Source of the DNA: CATOSK01 sp963665735 | Lineage (GTDB): Bacteria; Chloroflexota; Dehalococcoidia; Lucifugimonadales; UBA3495 | DNA: 64,000 nt | NCBI GenBank assembly: GCA_963665735.1 | Contig: OY762444.1 | Location: 496,001 to 560,000 of the forward strand | Direction of reading: 5' to 3' | Part shown: in pieces, positions 8,540 through 16,422 of the stretch | How positions within the stretch are numbered: the first letter of the stretch is position 1 | How the letters are laid out: every line of letters starts with the position of its first letter | Position numbers and translations under genes: made by a program | Notes under the pieces: generated by a model | What the model was told of the DNA's origin: nothing | The model's database searches: none | The model's input: the letters and a program-made list of their open reading frames with translations, nothing else

Positions 8540-8667
8540 CCAGGACGATTGCAAAGTCGGTGGGAACCGGGTTGGAAGGTGTTTCAATAGTCCCTTCCCC
8601 CTTGACGGGGGAAGGTTAGGATGGGGGTGAACCTCGCGTCAAAGGGCGGACTTTGCAATCGTCCTGG
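8540..8667. mobile_element. MITE-like element with 19-bp terminal inverted repeats
   Basis: CCAGGACGATTGCAAAGTC at 8540-8558 is the exact reverse complement of 8649-8667. The 128-bp element has no gene and contains a CTTCCCCCTTGACGGGGGAAG stem-loop of the dispersed family at about 8588-8634. A single copy of the same terminus (17 nt) occurs at 48391-48407. Confidence 0.7.
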
Positions 8668-8758
8668 TACTACCGCCGGGGTTGGTTGACAGGGTGTTGG
8701 GGCCAGATTAGGCTAGGGCCAATCCAGCCTTCACGCTTAGTAAGGACACCGACGCCCC

Positions 8759-9547
8759 ATGTCAGACTATATCCTGGTGGAACGGCAGCCGCCCCTGGCA
8801 ACCGTTACTTTCAACCGGCCGGCCCAGCGCAACGCCGTCAACTTTGCCATGTGGGGCGAGTTGGCGGAGATTTTCGCCGCTCTGGACGCTGACCGGGAAG
8901 TGCGGGCCATCGTCCTGACCGGGGCGGGGGAAGAGGCGTTTTCCGCCGGGGCGGACATTGCCGATTTTGAGGAATACCGCTCCGACTCGGCCAAGGGGAA
9001 GGTGTATAACCGGGCGGTGGACGGCCTGCTGGAAACCTTGGCGGAGTTGGAGACGCCGACCATTTCCATGATTCAAGGGTTCGCTGCCGGGGGCGGGTGC
9101 GAAATTGCGGTTGCTACCGATTTACGCATCGCCGCCCAGGGCAGCCGGCTGGGGATTCCGGTGGCCCGGCTGGGCATAACCATCGGACACCGGGAAATGC
9201 GGGGGTTGGTGGATTTGGTGGGCAAGGGCAACGCGCTATACATCCTGCTGTCCGGTCGGTTGATTGATGCGGAAGAGGCGTTGCGAATGGGGTTGGTTAA
9301 CCAGGTGGTTGCGCCGGGAGAGTTGCGGGCAGTCACCTACCAACTGGCGGAGGAAATCGCGGGGTTGGCGCCGCTGTCCCACGCCGTCAACAAGCGGACG
9401 TTGAACCAGGTCATTAACCGGGCGTCGGTGAAGGACTTGACGGCGGATGAGGCGCAACTGCCCCTGGCGCAGTTCGACACCAGGGACTACCAGGAAGGAT
9501 ACCGGGCGTTCCTGGAAAAGCGGCGTCCGGAGTTTGTGGGGGAGTGA
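8759..9547 (+). CDS. Enoyl-CoA hydratase/isomerase family protein
   Basis: A 262-residue crotonase-fold enzyme. The oxyanion-hole segments are AFSAGADIADF (about 60-71) and GFAAGGGCEIAVATDLRIA (about 106-125). The Glu of GGGCE matches the first catalytic Glu of enoyl-CoA hydratase. The second catalytic Glu, normally in a PE motif before LGTIPGAGGTQRL, is replaced: here the segment reads GIPVARLGITIG, with Val at that place. The enzyme is therefore likely not a standard hydratase but an isomerase, hydrolase or other crotonase. The PGAGG motif is also absent (GHREMRG). An AAGGA lies 12 nt upstream of the ATG. Confidence 0.8.
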   Translation: MSDYILVERQPPLATVTFNRPAQRNAVNFAMWGELAEIFAALDADREVRAIVLTGAGEEAFSAGADIADFEEYRSDSAKGKVYNRAVDGLLETLAELETPTISMIQGFAAGGGCEIAVATDLRIAAQGSRLGIPVARLGITIGHREMRGLVDLVGKGNALYILLSGRLIDAEEALRMGLVNQVVAPGELRAVTYQLAEEIAGLAPLSHAVNKRTLNQVINRASVKDLTADEAQLPLAQFDTRDYQEGYRAFLEKRRPEFVGE

Positions 9548-9588
9548 CGTTTCGCCCGACCATTATCCCTTGCCGGCGGTAGTTGAGC

Positions 9589-10371
9589 ATGGCGGGGAAG
9601 AGCCGACGCAAGCGGGCCGACGTGCTGCTGACGGAGTTGGGACTTGCAGAGAGCCGCGAGCAGGCCCAAACCATGATTATGGAGGGGCTGGTCTTTGCCC
9701 CGGCGGGCCGGGTGATGAAGGCCAGCAGCGCAATTCCGGTGGATGCGCCCCTGGAAGTCCGGGGAACTCTGCCCTACGTGAGCCGCGGCGGGGTGAAGCT
9801 GGCCCACGCGCTGGAAACTTTCGGGTTGGCCGTGGAGGGACTGACGGCTTTGGACGTGGGGGCCTCCACCGGGGGGTTTACCGACTGCCTGCTACAGCGC
9901 GGGGCGGCGCGGGTGTACGCCGTGGACGTGGGCCACGGGCAGCTGCATCAAAGACTGCGGGAACATCCCCAAGTCGTCACGATGGAAAAGGTCAACGCCC
10001 GTTACGGTTTCGACCTGCCGGAGTTGGTGGACATTGTTACCGTTGACGTTTCGTTCATATCGCTGCGGTTGGTGATTCCGGGGGTGTTGACACACTTGCG
10101 GGGCGGGCGCTGCCTGGTGGCGCTGGTCAAGCCGCAGTTCGAGGCGGACAAAGGGGAAGTTGGCCGCGGCGGGGTGATTAAAGACCCGCTGGTACACACG
10201 CGAATACTGGGGAACGTCATCAATTGGGCGGCGTCCCACGGGCTGCGGGTGTGTCACTTGTGCGCCTCGCCGATACAGGGGGACGCCGGCAACCAGGAAT
10301 TTTTTCTTTTGCTGGAAAAGCCGCCGGACGCCGGGCCGAAGATTCCCAAAACAACCGTGAATCAATCCTGA
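9589..10371 (+). CDS. tlyA: TlyA-family rRNA methyltransferase / hemolysin-A-like
   Basis: A 260-residue protein. The N-terminal S4 RNA-binding domain (RRKRADVLLTELGLAESREQAQ, residues about 5-60) is followed by an FtsJ-like SAM-dependent methyltransferase domain. The linker motif YVSRGGVKL is the family signature, and TALDVGASTGGFTDCLL is the SAM-binding motif. TlyA 2'-O-methylates cytidines of 16S and/or 23S rRNA. The LVKPQFEA segment is also typical. A TTG at 9583 is an alternative start. Confidence 0.88.
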   Translation: MAGKSRRKRADVLLTELGLAESREQAQTMIMEGLVFAPAGRVMKASSAIPVDAPLEVRGTLPYVSRGGVKLAHALETFGLAVEGLTALDVGASTGGFTDCLLQRGAARVYAVDVGHGQLHQRLREHPQVVTMEKVNARYGFDLPELVDIVTVDVSFISLRLVIPGVLTHLRGGRCLVALVKPQFEADKGEVGRGGVIKDPLVHTRILGNVINWAASHGLRVCHLCASPIQGDAGNQEFFLLLEKPPDAGPKIPKTTVNQS

Positions 10372-10389
10372 ATAAAGGGGAACGCAAGC

Positions 10390-10863
10390 ATGGACGTTAA
10401 AGAAGTGGCGGAGATTCTGCTGAGGCGGCAACAGACGGTTTCGGTGGCCGAAGCCTGCACCTGCGGGCTGGTGGGCTACCTGCTGGGCACGGTGCCGGGG
10501 GCGTCGCAGTTCTTTCCCGGCGGGGTCATCGCCTACACCGGCGGGCTGAAGCAGAGCGTGTTGGGGGTGCCGGATGAGGTTTACCATTCCAAGGGGTCGG
10601 TGAGCGAAGAAGTCGCCATCGGCATGGCCAAGGGCGTCCGGGAGTTGACCAACACGGATTACGGGATTTCCACCACCGGAGTTACCGGGCCGGCGGCGGG
10701 GCGTTCCGGGCTGCCCATCGGCACGTTCTGGATTGGCTTTTCGGCCAGGGACGGCGGGGATGCGGCGGTGGAAATTCGGGTGCAGGGCGACCGGGACGAA
10801 ACCAAGCACGGGGCGGCGCGGGCGGCGATTGACCTGCTGGGCCGCCACCTGACGGGGGGCTGA
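10390..10863 (+). CDS. pncC: Nicotinamide-nucleotide amidase (CinA C-terminal domain)
   Basis: A 157-residue stand-alone CinA C-terminal domain, which deamidates NMN to nicotinic acid mononucleotide in pyridine nucleotide recycling. Typical motifs are VSVAEACTCGLVGYLLGTVPGAS, GGVIAYTGGLK, and GISTTGVTGPAAG with the Ser/Thr and GxxGP active-site features. Length fits single-domain PncC. AAGGGGA precedes the ATG, and the stop overlaps the ATG of the next gene. Confidence 0.88.
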   Translation: MDVKEVAEILLRRQQTVSVAEACTCGLVGYLLGTVPGASQFFPGGVIAYTGGLKQSVLGVPDEVYHSKGSVSEEVAIGMAKGVRELTNTDYGISTTGVTGPAAGRSGLPIGTFWIGFSARDGGDAAVEIRVQGDRDETKHGAARAAIDLLGRHLTGG

Positions 10864-11229
10864 ATGGCGTCGGATACGATTGTGCTGGTGGGGCAAAACC
10901 TGTTTTTTCTGGGCCGGGTGGAAACGCTGGCGGAGTCGCAGGGAGTTGAGGTGCTGAGCGCTCCCAACGAGGCGGCTTTCCGCCGGCACCTGGCGCGGCA
11001 ACGTCCGGCGTTGGTGCTGGTGGACTTGGAGGGGGATGCGGCGGTATGGGAGACCGTTGTCAAGGAAGTGGCGGCGGACAAGGGAGGTACGCGGGTGGTG
11101 GCTTTCGGGCCGCATGAGGACGTGGCGACGATGGAGCGGGCGCGGGAAATGGGTTGCGACCTGGCGTTGAGCAAGGGGGCCTTCAACCGCGACTTGGGAA
11201 AGATTCTTGGGGGGTTAAAGGAGGGTTGA
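10864..11229 (+). CDS. Degenerate response-regulator receiver protein
   Basis: A 121-residue single domain with receiver-like beta/alpha repeats. The phospho-acceptor-like Asp is in LVLVDLEGD (about 58) and the conserved Lys equivalent is in DLALSKGAF. The acidic pair at the end of the first strand is missing (IVLVGQN), so Mg-dependent phosphorylation is doubtful; it may be a pseudo-receiver. The ATG abuts the pncC stop (TGAATG), suggesting co-translation. Confidence 0.6.
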   Translation: MASDTIVLVGQNLFFLGRVETLAESQGVEVLSAPNEAAFRRHLARQRPALVLVDLEGDAAVWETVVKEVAADKGGTRVVAFGPHEDVATMERAREMGCDLALSKGAFNRDLGKILGGLKEG

Positions 11230-11349
11230 GGGACACCCGCTAAATTTCCGCTTATGCCCGTTGCCGTAGAGTTGGCAACCGGGCCGTTTTGGCCCTTGAC
11301 ACCGATGATACGCTGTACGCCCTTGTCTTTTGATTGGGCCAGTCGCTTT

Positions 11350-11379
11350 TTGTCCTTTCAACTTGGGCTGAACTATGCT
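11350..11379 (+). promoter_or_regulatory. Possible sigma-70 promoter for the viperin operon
   Basis: TTGTCC, 18 nt, then TATGCT, ending about 70 nt upstream of the viperin ATG. The surrounding 218-bp intergenic stretch is A/T-richer than its flanks and is the longest upstream space for this gene pair. The match is only moderate. Confidence 0.3.
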
Positions 11380-11447
11380 GGCGATTGGTCAATACTAGAT
11401 TATTGAGGAGGATGCCCATCGAAAATTAAGTCGTAACGGAGGATACC

Positions 11448-12320
11448 ATGACAACCTTAGTCGAAAAAATCCCCACGGTTAACTTTCACCTGTGGGAACC
11501 CTGCAATATGAGGTGCCGTTTTTGCTTCGCCACCTTCCAGGACTCTACAAAAGTACGAGTGCCCAAGGGCCACATGGAAGAGCAGGACTGCATCGCAGTA
11601 GTTGAATCGCTGGCGCGAGCGGGGTTTAAAAAAATCAACTTCGCCGGCGGAGAACCTACCCTTTGTCCCTGGCTGCCTACCCTGGTCAAGACTGCCAAGG
11701 AACGCGGCATGACCACATCAATCGTCACCAACGGCTCGAAGATAACCCCGCAATTGTTGGACGATTTCGACTGCTGCCTGGATTGGGCAGCAGTCAGCAT
11801 AGACACCGTTGACCCCGATAAACTCACCGCGACGGGACGGGCAACCCGTTCCGGGCCGATGTGTGCGGATGATTACTTGGGGGCGCTCGAATTGTTGGTT
11901 GGTCGCCACATTCGGGTAAAGGTCAATACGGTAGTTACTGCCTTGAATTGGGAAGAAGACCTTACCGACTTCATTGTTCGGGCCAATCCTGAGCGGTGGA
12001 AACTGCTGCAAGTCCTTCCAGTGATAGGGCAGAACGACGGTAAAGTCGGCGACCTTACCGTCACAGCCGAACAGTTCGACCGCTACGTGGAACGGAATCG
12101 CACGGTAGAGAGCCGGGGAATCAGAGTAGTGCCGGAAAGCAACGCCATGATGACGGGAAGTTACATCATGGTTGACCCGTCGGGGCGGTTCTTCGACAAC
12201 ACCCTAGGGCAATACACCTACAGCCGCCCTATCCTAGAGGTGGGAATTGAGGAGGCGTTGAAGGAAGTGATTGTTGACCCTGCCGTTTTCGACGCAAGGG
12301 GCGGGCGGTACGCTTGGTGA
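11448..12320 (+). CDS. Prokaryotic viperin homolog (radical SAM, ddhNTP synthase)
   Basis: A 290-residue radical-SAM enzyme resembling viperin, which converts CTP (in prokaryotes also GTP or UTP) to the 3'-deoxy-3',4'-didehydro nucleotide that terminates viral RNA synthesis. The CX3CX2C cluster motif is CNMRCRFC (Cys19, 23, 26), preceded by VNFHLWEP, as in viperins (VNYHF...CNYKCGFC). The SAM motif is NFAGGEP (64-70). The C-terminal half carries the viperin-specific order: NTVVTALNWEEDLTDFI, NPERWKLLQVLPVIGQN, VVPESNAMMTGSYIMVDPSGRF and ILEVGIEEAL, ending in RGGRYAW. It lacks the membrane helix of animal viperin, as expected in bacteria. GGAGG precedes the ATG. The adjacent HTH-TPR gene is 50 bp downstream. 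Substrate nucleotide cannot be told by eye. Confidence 0.85.
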   Translation: MTTLVEKIPTVNFHLWEPCNMRCRFCFATFQDSTKVRVPKGHMEEQDCIAVVESLARAGFKKINFAGGEPTLCPWLPTLVKTAKERGMTTSIVTNGSKITPQLLDDFDCCLDWAAVSIDTVDPDKLTATGRATRSGPMCADDYLGALELLVGRHIRVKVNTVVTALNWEEDLTDFIVRANPERWKLLQVLPVIGQNDGKVGDLTVTAEQFDRYVERNRTVESRGIRVVPESNAMMTGSYIMVDPSGRFFDNTLGQYTYSRPILEVGIEEALKEVIVDPAVFDARGGRYAW

Positions 12321-12370
12321 GGACGGCCGGGGCGACCGCGCGGCGGGATTAAAGTGGAGGACTTGGACAA

Positions 12371-14044
12371 ATGGCTAAACATGAACCGGAGTTAAAACCA
12401 GCCTTGCCCACCAGCGGGCAAGTGCTGGGCGCCTTGGTCAAGAAGGTAGGCATCCGAGAGTACAACCTGGGGTCAAAAACGGCCAGCCGGTATTTCAGCG
12501 GCAGGTTGGAGCATAAAGTCAAGCAATCCAGCAAAGACGAAATCATCGATTCCATAGCTACAGCGTTTGTGGAAAACGGACTGGTTCCGACGGTGGGGTT
12601 GGAAAAATTGGATTTGCCACCCGCCGAAACGCTATCCCGTCTTCTGAAAAATCACGTCGCAGCTTGGGATGAGTTCAGGGCTTTCTTGCAACCTAGGGTA
12701 GCCCCGGTGGAACCACAGCACTTGTCGGTGGTCTGGGCCGCTTACGTCAGGCTCATGGCTATTGACTTGGCTATCCGCATAGCTGCAAGTCTGCGTTTGT
12801 CGGAATTGACGCCGGAGTCTTTGGAGACCTTTGATTGGGCCAGTCCGTCAAGCCGAGGGCAATACCTAAACCGGAAACGGCAGGAAGTCGGAATCACTTT
12901 GGATAAGTTAGCTGAGGAGGCAAACGTAAGCGAAAACACGGTTGACGCGTGGGTGTACGGCAATTCCCGGCCATCGGACGACAATGTTGTCCAAATCGCA
13001 CACGCTTTCGCCGCCAGGTCTGACAAAACCGATCCCGAACCCATCAAGTTGGAACTCAGAAGATTCTATTGGTTGAGCGACACAGCCGAATTGCTGGGGG
13101 AATATATCGGGCCGGATTCGGTAGCCGAGATAGCCGGCCGGATGCACAAGTGCGCCGTTTCCCTGCATTCGATAATCGCTGGGGAAGTCTCAACCGTGTT
13201 GGATGTGGCCTTGCTCAACGACTTGATATATTTCGGGGCCAACTCGAGGCTCGCGTGGCCATTCCTCCATCAATTGGCCGACTATGAACGCGACGATGAA
13301 TGGAAAGAGGACTTGCGAGCGGCGGGAAATAACTGGGGCCGCCGGGTGCTAACCATCAACCACCGAGTAAAAAACGCCGCAGTAACGGCGCTAAACGAAG
13401 ATATGGACGGGGAATTGCTGAAGAGTTGGGACGTAACCAACCCGGAAGCCTTCGCCCACTATCAGCGGTCAATGGAGTTGCAAGCGCAAGGAAAGACACG
13501 GGAAGCCTTGGCCGAAGTTGAAAAAGCTGCTCAACTCGACCCCGAAGACCCGGCAAACCACTTTACGATTGGGTCAGTCAAAACCGGCATTGGCGTCCAA
13601 ATCGGGGATATGGCGATGGTTGGCGATGGGCTGGATGAGTTGTGGATCGCGGTCAAGTTGGATCCGACGTGGTTGGTGCCGTGGACAGAAATCGGGTTAA
13701 CTTTAATCGGACTTGGCCGATACGACGAAGCGTTAGCCCATCTACGGGAGGTCAAAGGAAATCGTGACCCACTAGACTGCCGCTATCACATGGCACTAGG
13801 GGCGGCCCATCGGGAGTTGGGAGATTACAAGAGCGCCTTAGAATCATTTGAGACAGCGTTCCATCTGGACCCCGAAAACAGGACGACCGCGTTCGGAGCA
13901 CTGGAGAGTGCAGCGTTGGCCGGCAATAAAGCCAGCTTTCGCCGATACGCCAAGGTAGCAGAGCATCTGGGTGCTCCCGACGGTTTAGCTTCAGAGTGGG
14001 TGTTCGAGAGTATCCGGAAAGAAGCGGGTCTAGGAAGGCCATGA
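12371..14044 (+). CDS. HTH-TPR regulator/sensor protein next to viperin
   Basis: A 557-residue cytoplasmic protein. An XRE-type helix-turn-helix lies at about 162-214 (QYLNRKRQEVGITLDKLAEEANVSENTVDAW). TPR repeats follow at about 365-520 (AHYQRSMELQAQGKTREALAE, then GRYDEALAHLREV, then ELGDYKSALESFETAFHLDPENR). The N-terminal 150 residues are helical and unrecognised, with a basic segment that might be a second nucleic-acid-binding unit. It follows the viperin gene in the same direction, 50 bp away, with GGAGG 10 nt before its ATG. An HTH plus TPR layout suits a regulator that senses a peptide or protein trigger. No nucleotide kinase, another common viperin neighbour, is present. Confidence 0.75.
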   Translation: MAKHEPELKPALPTSGQVLGALVKKVGIREYNLGSKTASRYFSGRLEHKVKQSSKDEIIDSIATAFVENGLVPTVGLEKLDLPPAETLSRLLKNHVAAWDEFRAFLQPRVAPVEPQHLSVVWAAYVRLMAIDLAIRIAASLRLSELTPESLETFDWASPSSRGQYLNRKRQEVGITLDKLAEEANVSENTVDAWVYGNSRPSDDNVVQIAHAFAARSDKTDPEPIKLELRRFYWLSDTAELLGEYIGPDSVAEIAGRMHKCAVSLHSIIAGEVSTVLDVALLNDLIYFGANSRLAWPFLHQLADYERDDEWKEDLRAAGNNWGRRVLTINHRVKNAAVTALNEDMDGELLKSWDVTNPEAFAHYQRSMELQAQGKTREALAEVEKAAQLDPEDPANHFTIGSVKTGIGVQIGDMAMVGDGLDELWIAVKLDPTWLVPWTEIGLTLIGLGRYDEALAHLREVKGNRDPLDCRYHMALGAAHRELGDYKSALESFETAFHLDPENRTTAFGALESAALAGNKASFRRYAKVAEHLGAPDGLASEWVFESIRKEAGLGRP

Positions 14045-14191
14045 AAGGGACGCAACGCCAGGGTGTCAATCGTCAAGTCCGGGCGGAGTCCTCTCCAACC
14101 GAGAACTGGGATTGACGCCGTTAATTGGCCGGGCTAGTATCCGGGCCGATGGGTGGTTGGGGGGCAGCGGGGGGATTCGGGAGGTTGGCCA

Positions 14192-15022
14192 GTGCAGATT
14201 ACGGAGCACGTTTACAGTACGCATATCCTGGAAGACCAGAACACTTTCGGGGCAATGCACCCGGGCGGCACCCAGATTTACTTTGTCGGCGACCCGCAAG
14301 ACCAGATGGTTATGATTGACAGCGGCGAGCCTTACCGGGCCTGGACGCGGCAAATCCTGGACTACTACGCCGAACTGGGCCGCCCCCGAATGTCGGCCAT
14401 TTTGATTTCCCACGGGCATGGCGACCACATCGGCGGGTTGGATAGGCTGCAAGAGGCTATGGACTGCCCGGTGCGCTGCCACCCCAAGCTGGCGCCGCGG
14501 CTGCAACATATCCTGGGTGATGGCTGCGTCAAGGCGTTGAAGTCCCGGGAGACGTTGAAAACGGGCGGGGGCGCGACGCTGCGGCCCTTGTTTACGCCGG
14601 GGCATGAGGAAGACCACGTTTGCTATTTCCTGCGGCCCGACCGGGTGCTGTTCAGCGGGGACAACCTGCTGGGCAATTCGTCCTCCAGCGTAAGGGATTT
14701 GCAACAATACATGGAATCGCTGCGGCGGATGGCGGAAACCCGGCCATTGGTGGTCTGTCCGGGCCACGGTAGTACGATTATGCGGGGGGAATCACGCATC
14801 CAGCAGCAAATCGCCCATCGGCAGGGGCGGGAAGAGCAGGTCTTGGCGGCGTTGGCCGGCGGGGCGGCGACGGTGGACGAAATCGTTTCTGCGGTCTATC
14901 CGGCGAATTTGCGGAAGAACCTGCGGGATGCGGCGGCGCGCAACGTGCGCACCCACCTGGCCAAGCTGCGGGCGGATGAGCGGGTGACGGAGCAGGAGGC
15001 CCGGTACACGCTGAAAGGGTAG
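14192..15022 (+). CDS. MBL-fold metallo-hydrolase (LACTB2-like)
   Basis: A 276-residue metallo-beta-lactamase fold protein. The metal-binding motif SHGHGDHIGG is at about 76-85. Further ligands are the His in TPGHEEDH, the Asp in LFSGDNLL and the His in VCPGHGS. The C-terminal 65 residues (QVLAALAGGAATVDEIVSAVYP) form the small winged-helix domain of LACTB2-type hydrolases and RNA-end nucleases. The GTG at 14192 is preferred because GGGAGG lies 7 nt upstream; the frame extends to a GTG at 14153. Substrate unknown. Confidence 0.8.
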   Translation: MQITEHVYSTHILEDQNTFGAMHPGGTQIYFVGDPQDQMVMIDSGEPYRAWTRQILDYYAELGRPRMSAILISHGHGDHIGGLDRLQEAMDCPVRCHPKLAPRLQHILGDGCVKALKSRETLKTGGGATLRPLFTPGHEEDHVCYFLRPDRVLFSGDNLLGNSSSSVRDLQQYMESLRRMAETRPLVVCPGHGSTIMRGESRIQQQIAHRQGREEQVLAALAGGAATVDEIVSAVYPANLRKNLRDAAARNVRTHLAKLRADERVTEQEARYTLKG

Positions 15023-15040
15023 GGCGGCGCGCCGTTGACC

Positions 15041-15079
15041 CCCACCCTAACCCTCCCCCTATCAGGGGGAGGGGATTTT
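15041..15079. repeat. Dispersed stem-loop repeat
   Basis: Copy of the CCCTCCCCCTATCAGGGGG family between the MBL-fold gene and a small membrane protein. The GGGGATTTTT end resembles a terminator. Confidence 0.75.
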
Positions 15080-15138
15080 TGCGGCGGCGGGGCTTGCTCC
15101 GACGATTTTAAGGTAACAGATTGCTTTACAGGTATGAC

Positions 15139-15327
15139 ATGAACGGCCCGAAGGCGTCGGCGGGGTGCGGCATTGTGCTGCTGTTCCTGGGGATAGTGCT
15201 GCTGACGCCGTTGGTGGACTTCCTGGTTACGCTGCTGGGTTGGGTCTTGGTGGTGGTCGGGCTTATCGGGATTTTGGCGGGGGTCTTGACCTGGATTTTC
15301 GGCCGGCGGCGGGACAGGTTTCGGTAA
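15139..15327 (+). CDS. Small membrane protein
   Basis: A 62-residue protein with two adjacent hydrophobic helices (GIVLLFLGIVLLTPLVDFLV and LLGWVLVVVGLIGILAGVL) and a basic tail GRRRDRF. No named family was recognised. It is short and alone, flanked by two dispersed stem-loops; the hydrophobic pattern supports it as real. Confidence 0.5.
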   Translation: MNGPKASAGCGIVLLFLGIVLLTPLVDFLVTLLGWVLVVVGLIGILAGVLTWIFGRRRDRFR

Positions 15328-15338
15328 ATGGGTGGGTT

Positions 15339-15385
15339 TTCACCCCCACTCTAGCCCTCCCCCTGGCAGGGGGAGGGGACTTTTG
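15339..15385. repeat. Dispersed stem-loop repeat
   Basis: CCCTCCCCCTGGCAGGGGG family copy between convergent genes. Confidence 0.75.
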
Positions 15386-15395
15386 AGACACTTGG

Positions 15396-15824
15396 CTAAT
15401 GGGAGTGGGGTTGGGGTTCCATGAGGCCGGAGCCGTCGCGCTGGAGCAGTTCGATACGCACGTCGTCGGGGCCGCGGACGAAGGCGATGCGGACGCCGGG
15501 CCGGATGGTGCGGGGTTCAACGCAGATGTCGCCGCCCTTGCTTTTGATGTCGGCAACGGCGCCGTCCACGTCGTCCACGCGGAAACCGAAATGGTCGAGG
15601 CCCAGGTGGGGGTCCCGGGGGTTGGCGTCCATGTGTTCTTCCGGCGGAACGGTGGCGATGAAGATAGCCAGGCCGTTAACGTCCAGGTCAACTCTTGGTA
15701 CGCCGTCACTCTGGATAAGCCGCAGCACCTTGGCCCCGAACATGGTCTCGAAGAAAGATGCCATTCCTTCCGGGTCTTTGGTGCGGACGTGGATGTGGTC
15801 GTAGGTGTAGGTATAGGTGGGCAT
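15396..15824 (-). CDS. VOC family (glyoxalase/dioxygenase-like) protein
   Basis: A 142-residue vicinal-oxygen-chelate protein. The two beta-alpha-beta-beta-beta modules start at YDHIHVRTKDPEGMASFFETMFG and LGLDHFGFRVDDVDGAVADI. Metal-ligand candidates are His11 in the first module and the His of LDHFGF and Glu of IELLQRDG in the second. AAGGAG lies 7 nt upstream of the ATG. Family members include methylmalonyl-CoA epimerase, glyoxalase I and dioxygenases; the substrate is not identifiable. Confidence 0.8.
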   Translation of the reverse strand: MPTYTYTYDHIHVRTKDPEGMASFFETMFGAKVLRLIQSDGVPRVDLDVNGLAIFIATVPPEEHMDANPRDPHLGLDHFGFRVDDVDGAVADIKSKGGDICVEPRTIRPGVRIAFVRGPDDVRIELLQRDGSGLMEPQPHSH

Positions 15825-15954
15825 GGTTCGCTCCTTGAATGGGGTTTGCGGGACAAGTTAGCCCCGGCGGTGGGGAGTGTCAAGGATGAAGATTGGCGTT
15901 GACGGGGATTGAGAGGGACGGTATAATAATCGTCAGTTTCCGTTGGCTTGGGCC

Positions 15955-16160
15955 GGCGGAGGCGGCTTTAACAACCAAAAGTTGCCTGAAGGTGGCCCCG
16001 TTGAGGGGCTGAAAAGGGAAGCCGGTGAAAGTCCGGCACGGTCCCGCCACTGTAACCGGCAAGATTGTCATCCCATTACTTAGTTGGAGTCACTGGCCCG
16101 GATGGGCTGGGAAGACCGGGAGACAATCGGCAACAGCCGGAAGTCAGGAGACCTGCCTTG
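15955..16160 (+). promoter_or_regulatory. Cobalamin (B12) riboswitch
   Basis: Classic adenosylcobalamin riboswitch landmarks occur in order: AAAAGTTGCC near the start, GGGAAGCCGGTGAAAGTCCG, GGTCCCGCCACTGTAACC, and the B12 box near the 3' end, GTCAGGAGACCTGCC. It lies directly upstream of the cobalamin cluster starting at 16423 and should lower expression when B12 is plentiful. Confidence 0.93.
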
Positions 16161-16213
16161 AGGCGTCATCTTGATACCCCTTCGCGGAAAGGTGTTCGAG
16201 TTTAGTGACGCTG

Positions 16214-16241
16214 AACCCGACCGAAAGGGCCGGGTTTTTTT
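16214..16241 (+). terminator. Rho-independent terminator of the riboswitch expression platform
   Basis: AACCCG...CGGGTT hairpin around ACCGAAAGGGC followed by seven T residues, about 55 nt after the B12 box. This indicates control by premature transcription termination rather than only by hiding a ribosome site. Confidence 0.85.
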
Positions 16242-16422
16242 GTTGCCTGAACCCGATTTCCCCGTTGGTGGAGACGACGGACGGAGCCGCCGGGCCGTCG
16301 CCGGCCCTCCTCCCCGGCGTCGGCCAAGTCCTTGTCAAGTCCGCTTGACGATGACGAAGGCGGAATTTCGTATCGCCGTTTCCACCAACTCTGTACCCCC
16401 ACAAGCGGCCCCGGAGGTGGTC

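Noticed and set aside
11412..11429. Mini-frame ATGCCCATCGAAAATTAA upstream of the viperin gene as a leader peptide.
   Set aside because: Its AGGAGG-like sequence is almost adjacent to the ATG, leaving too little spacing, and five codons give no regulatory signature.
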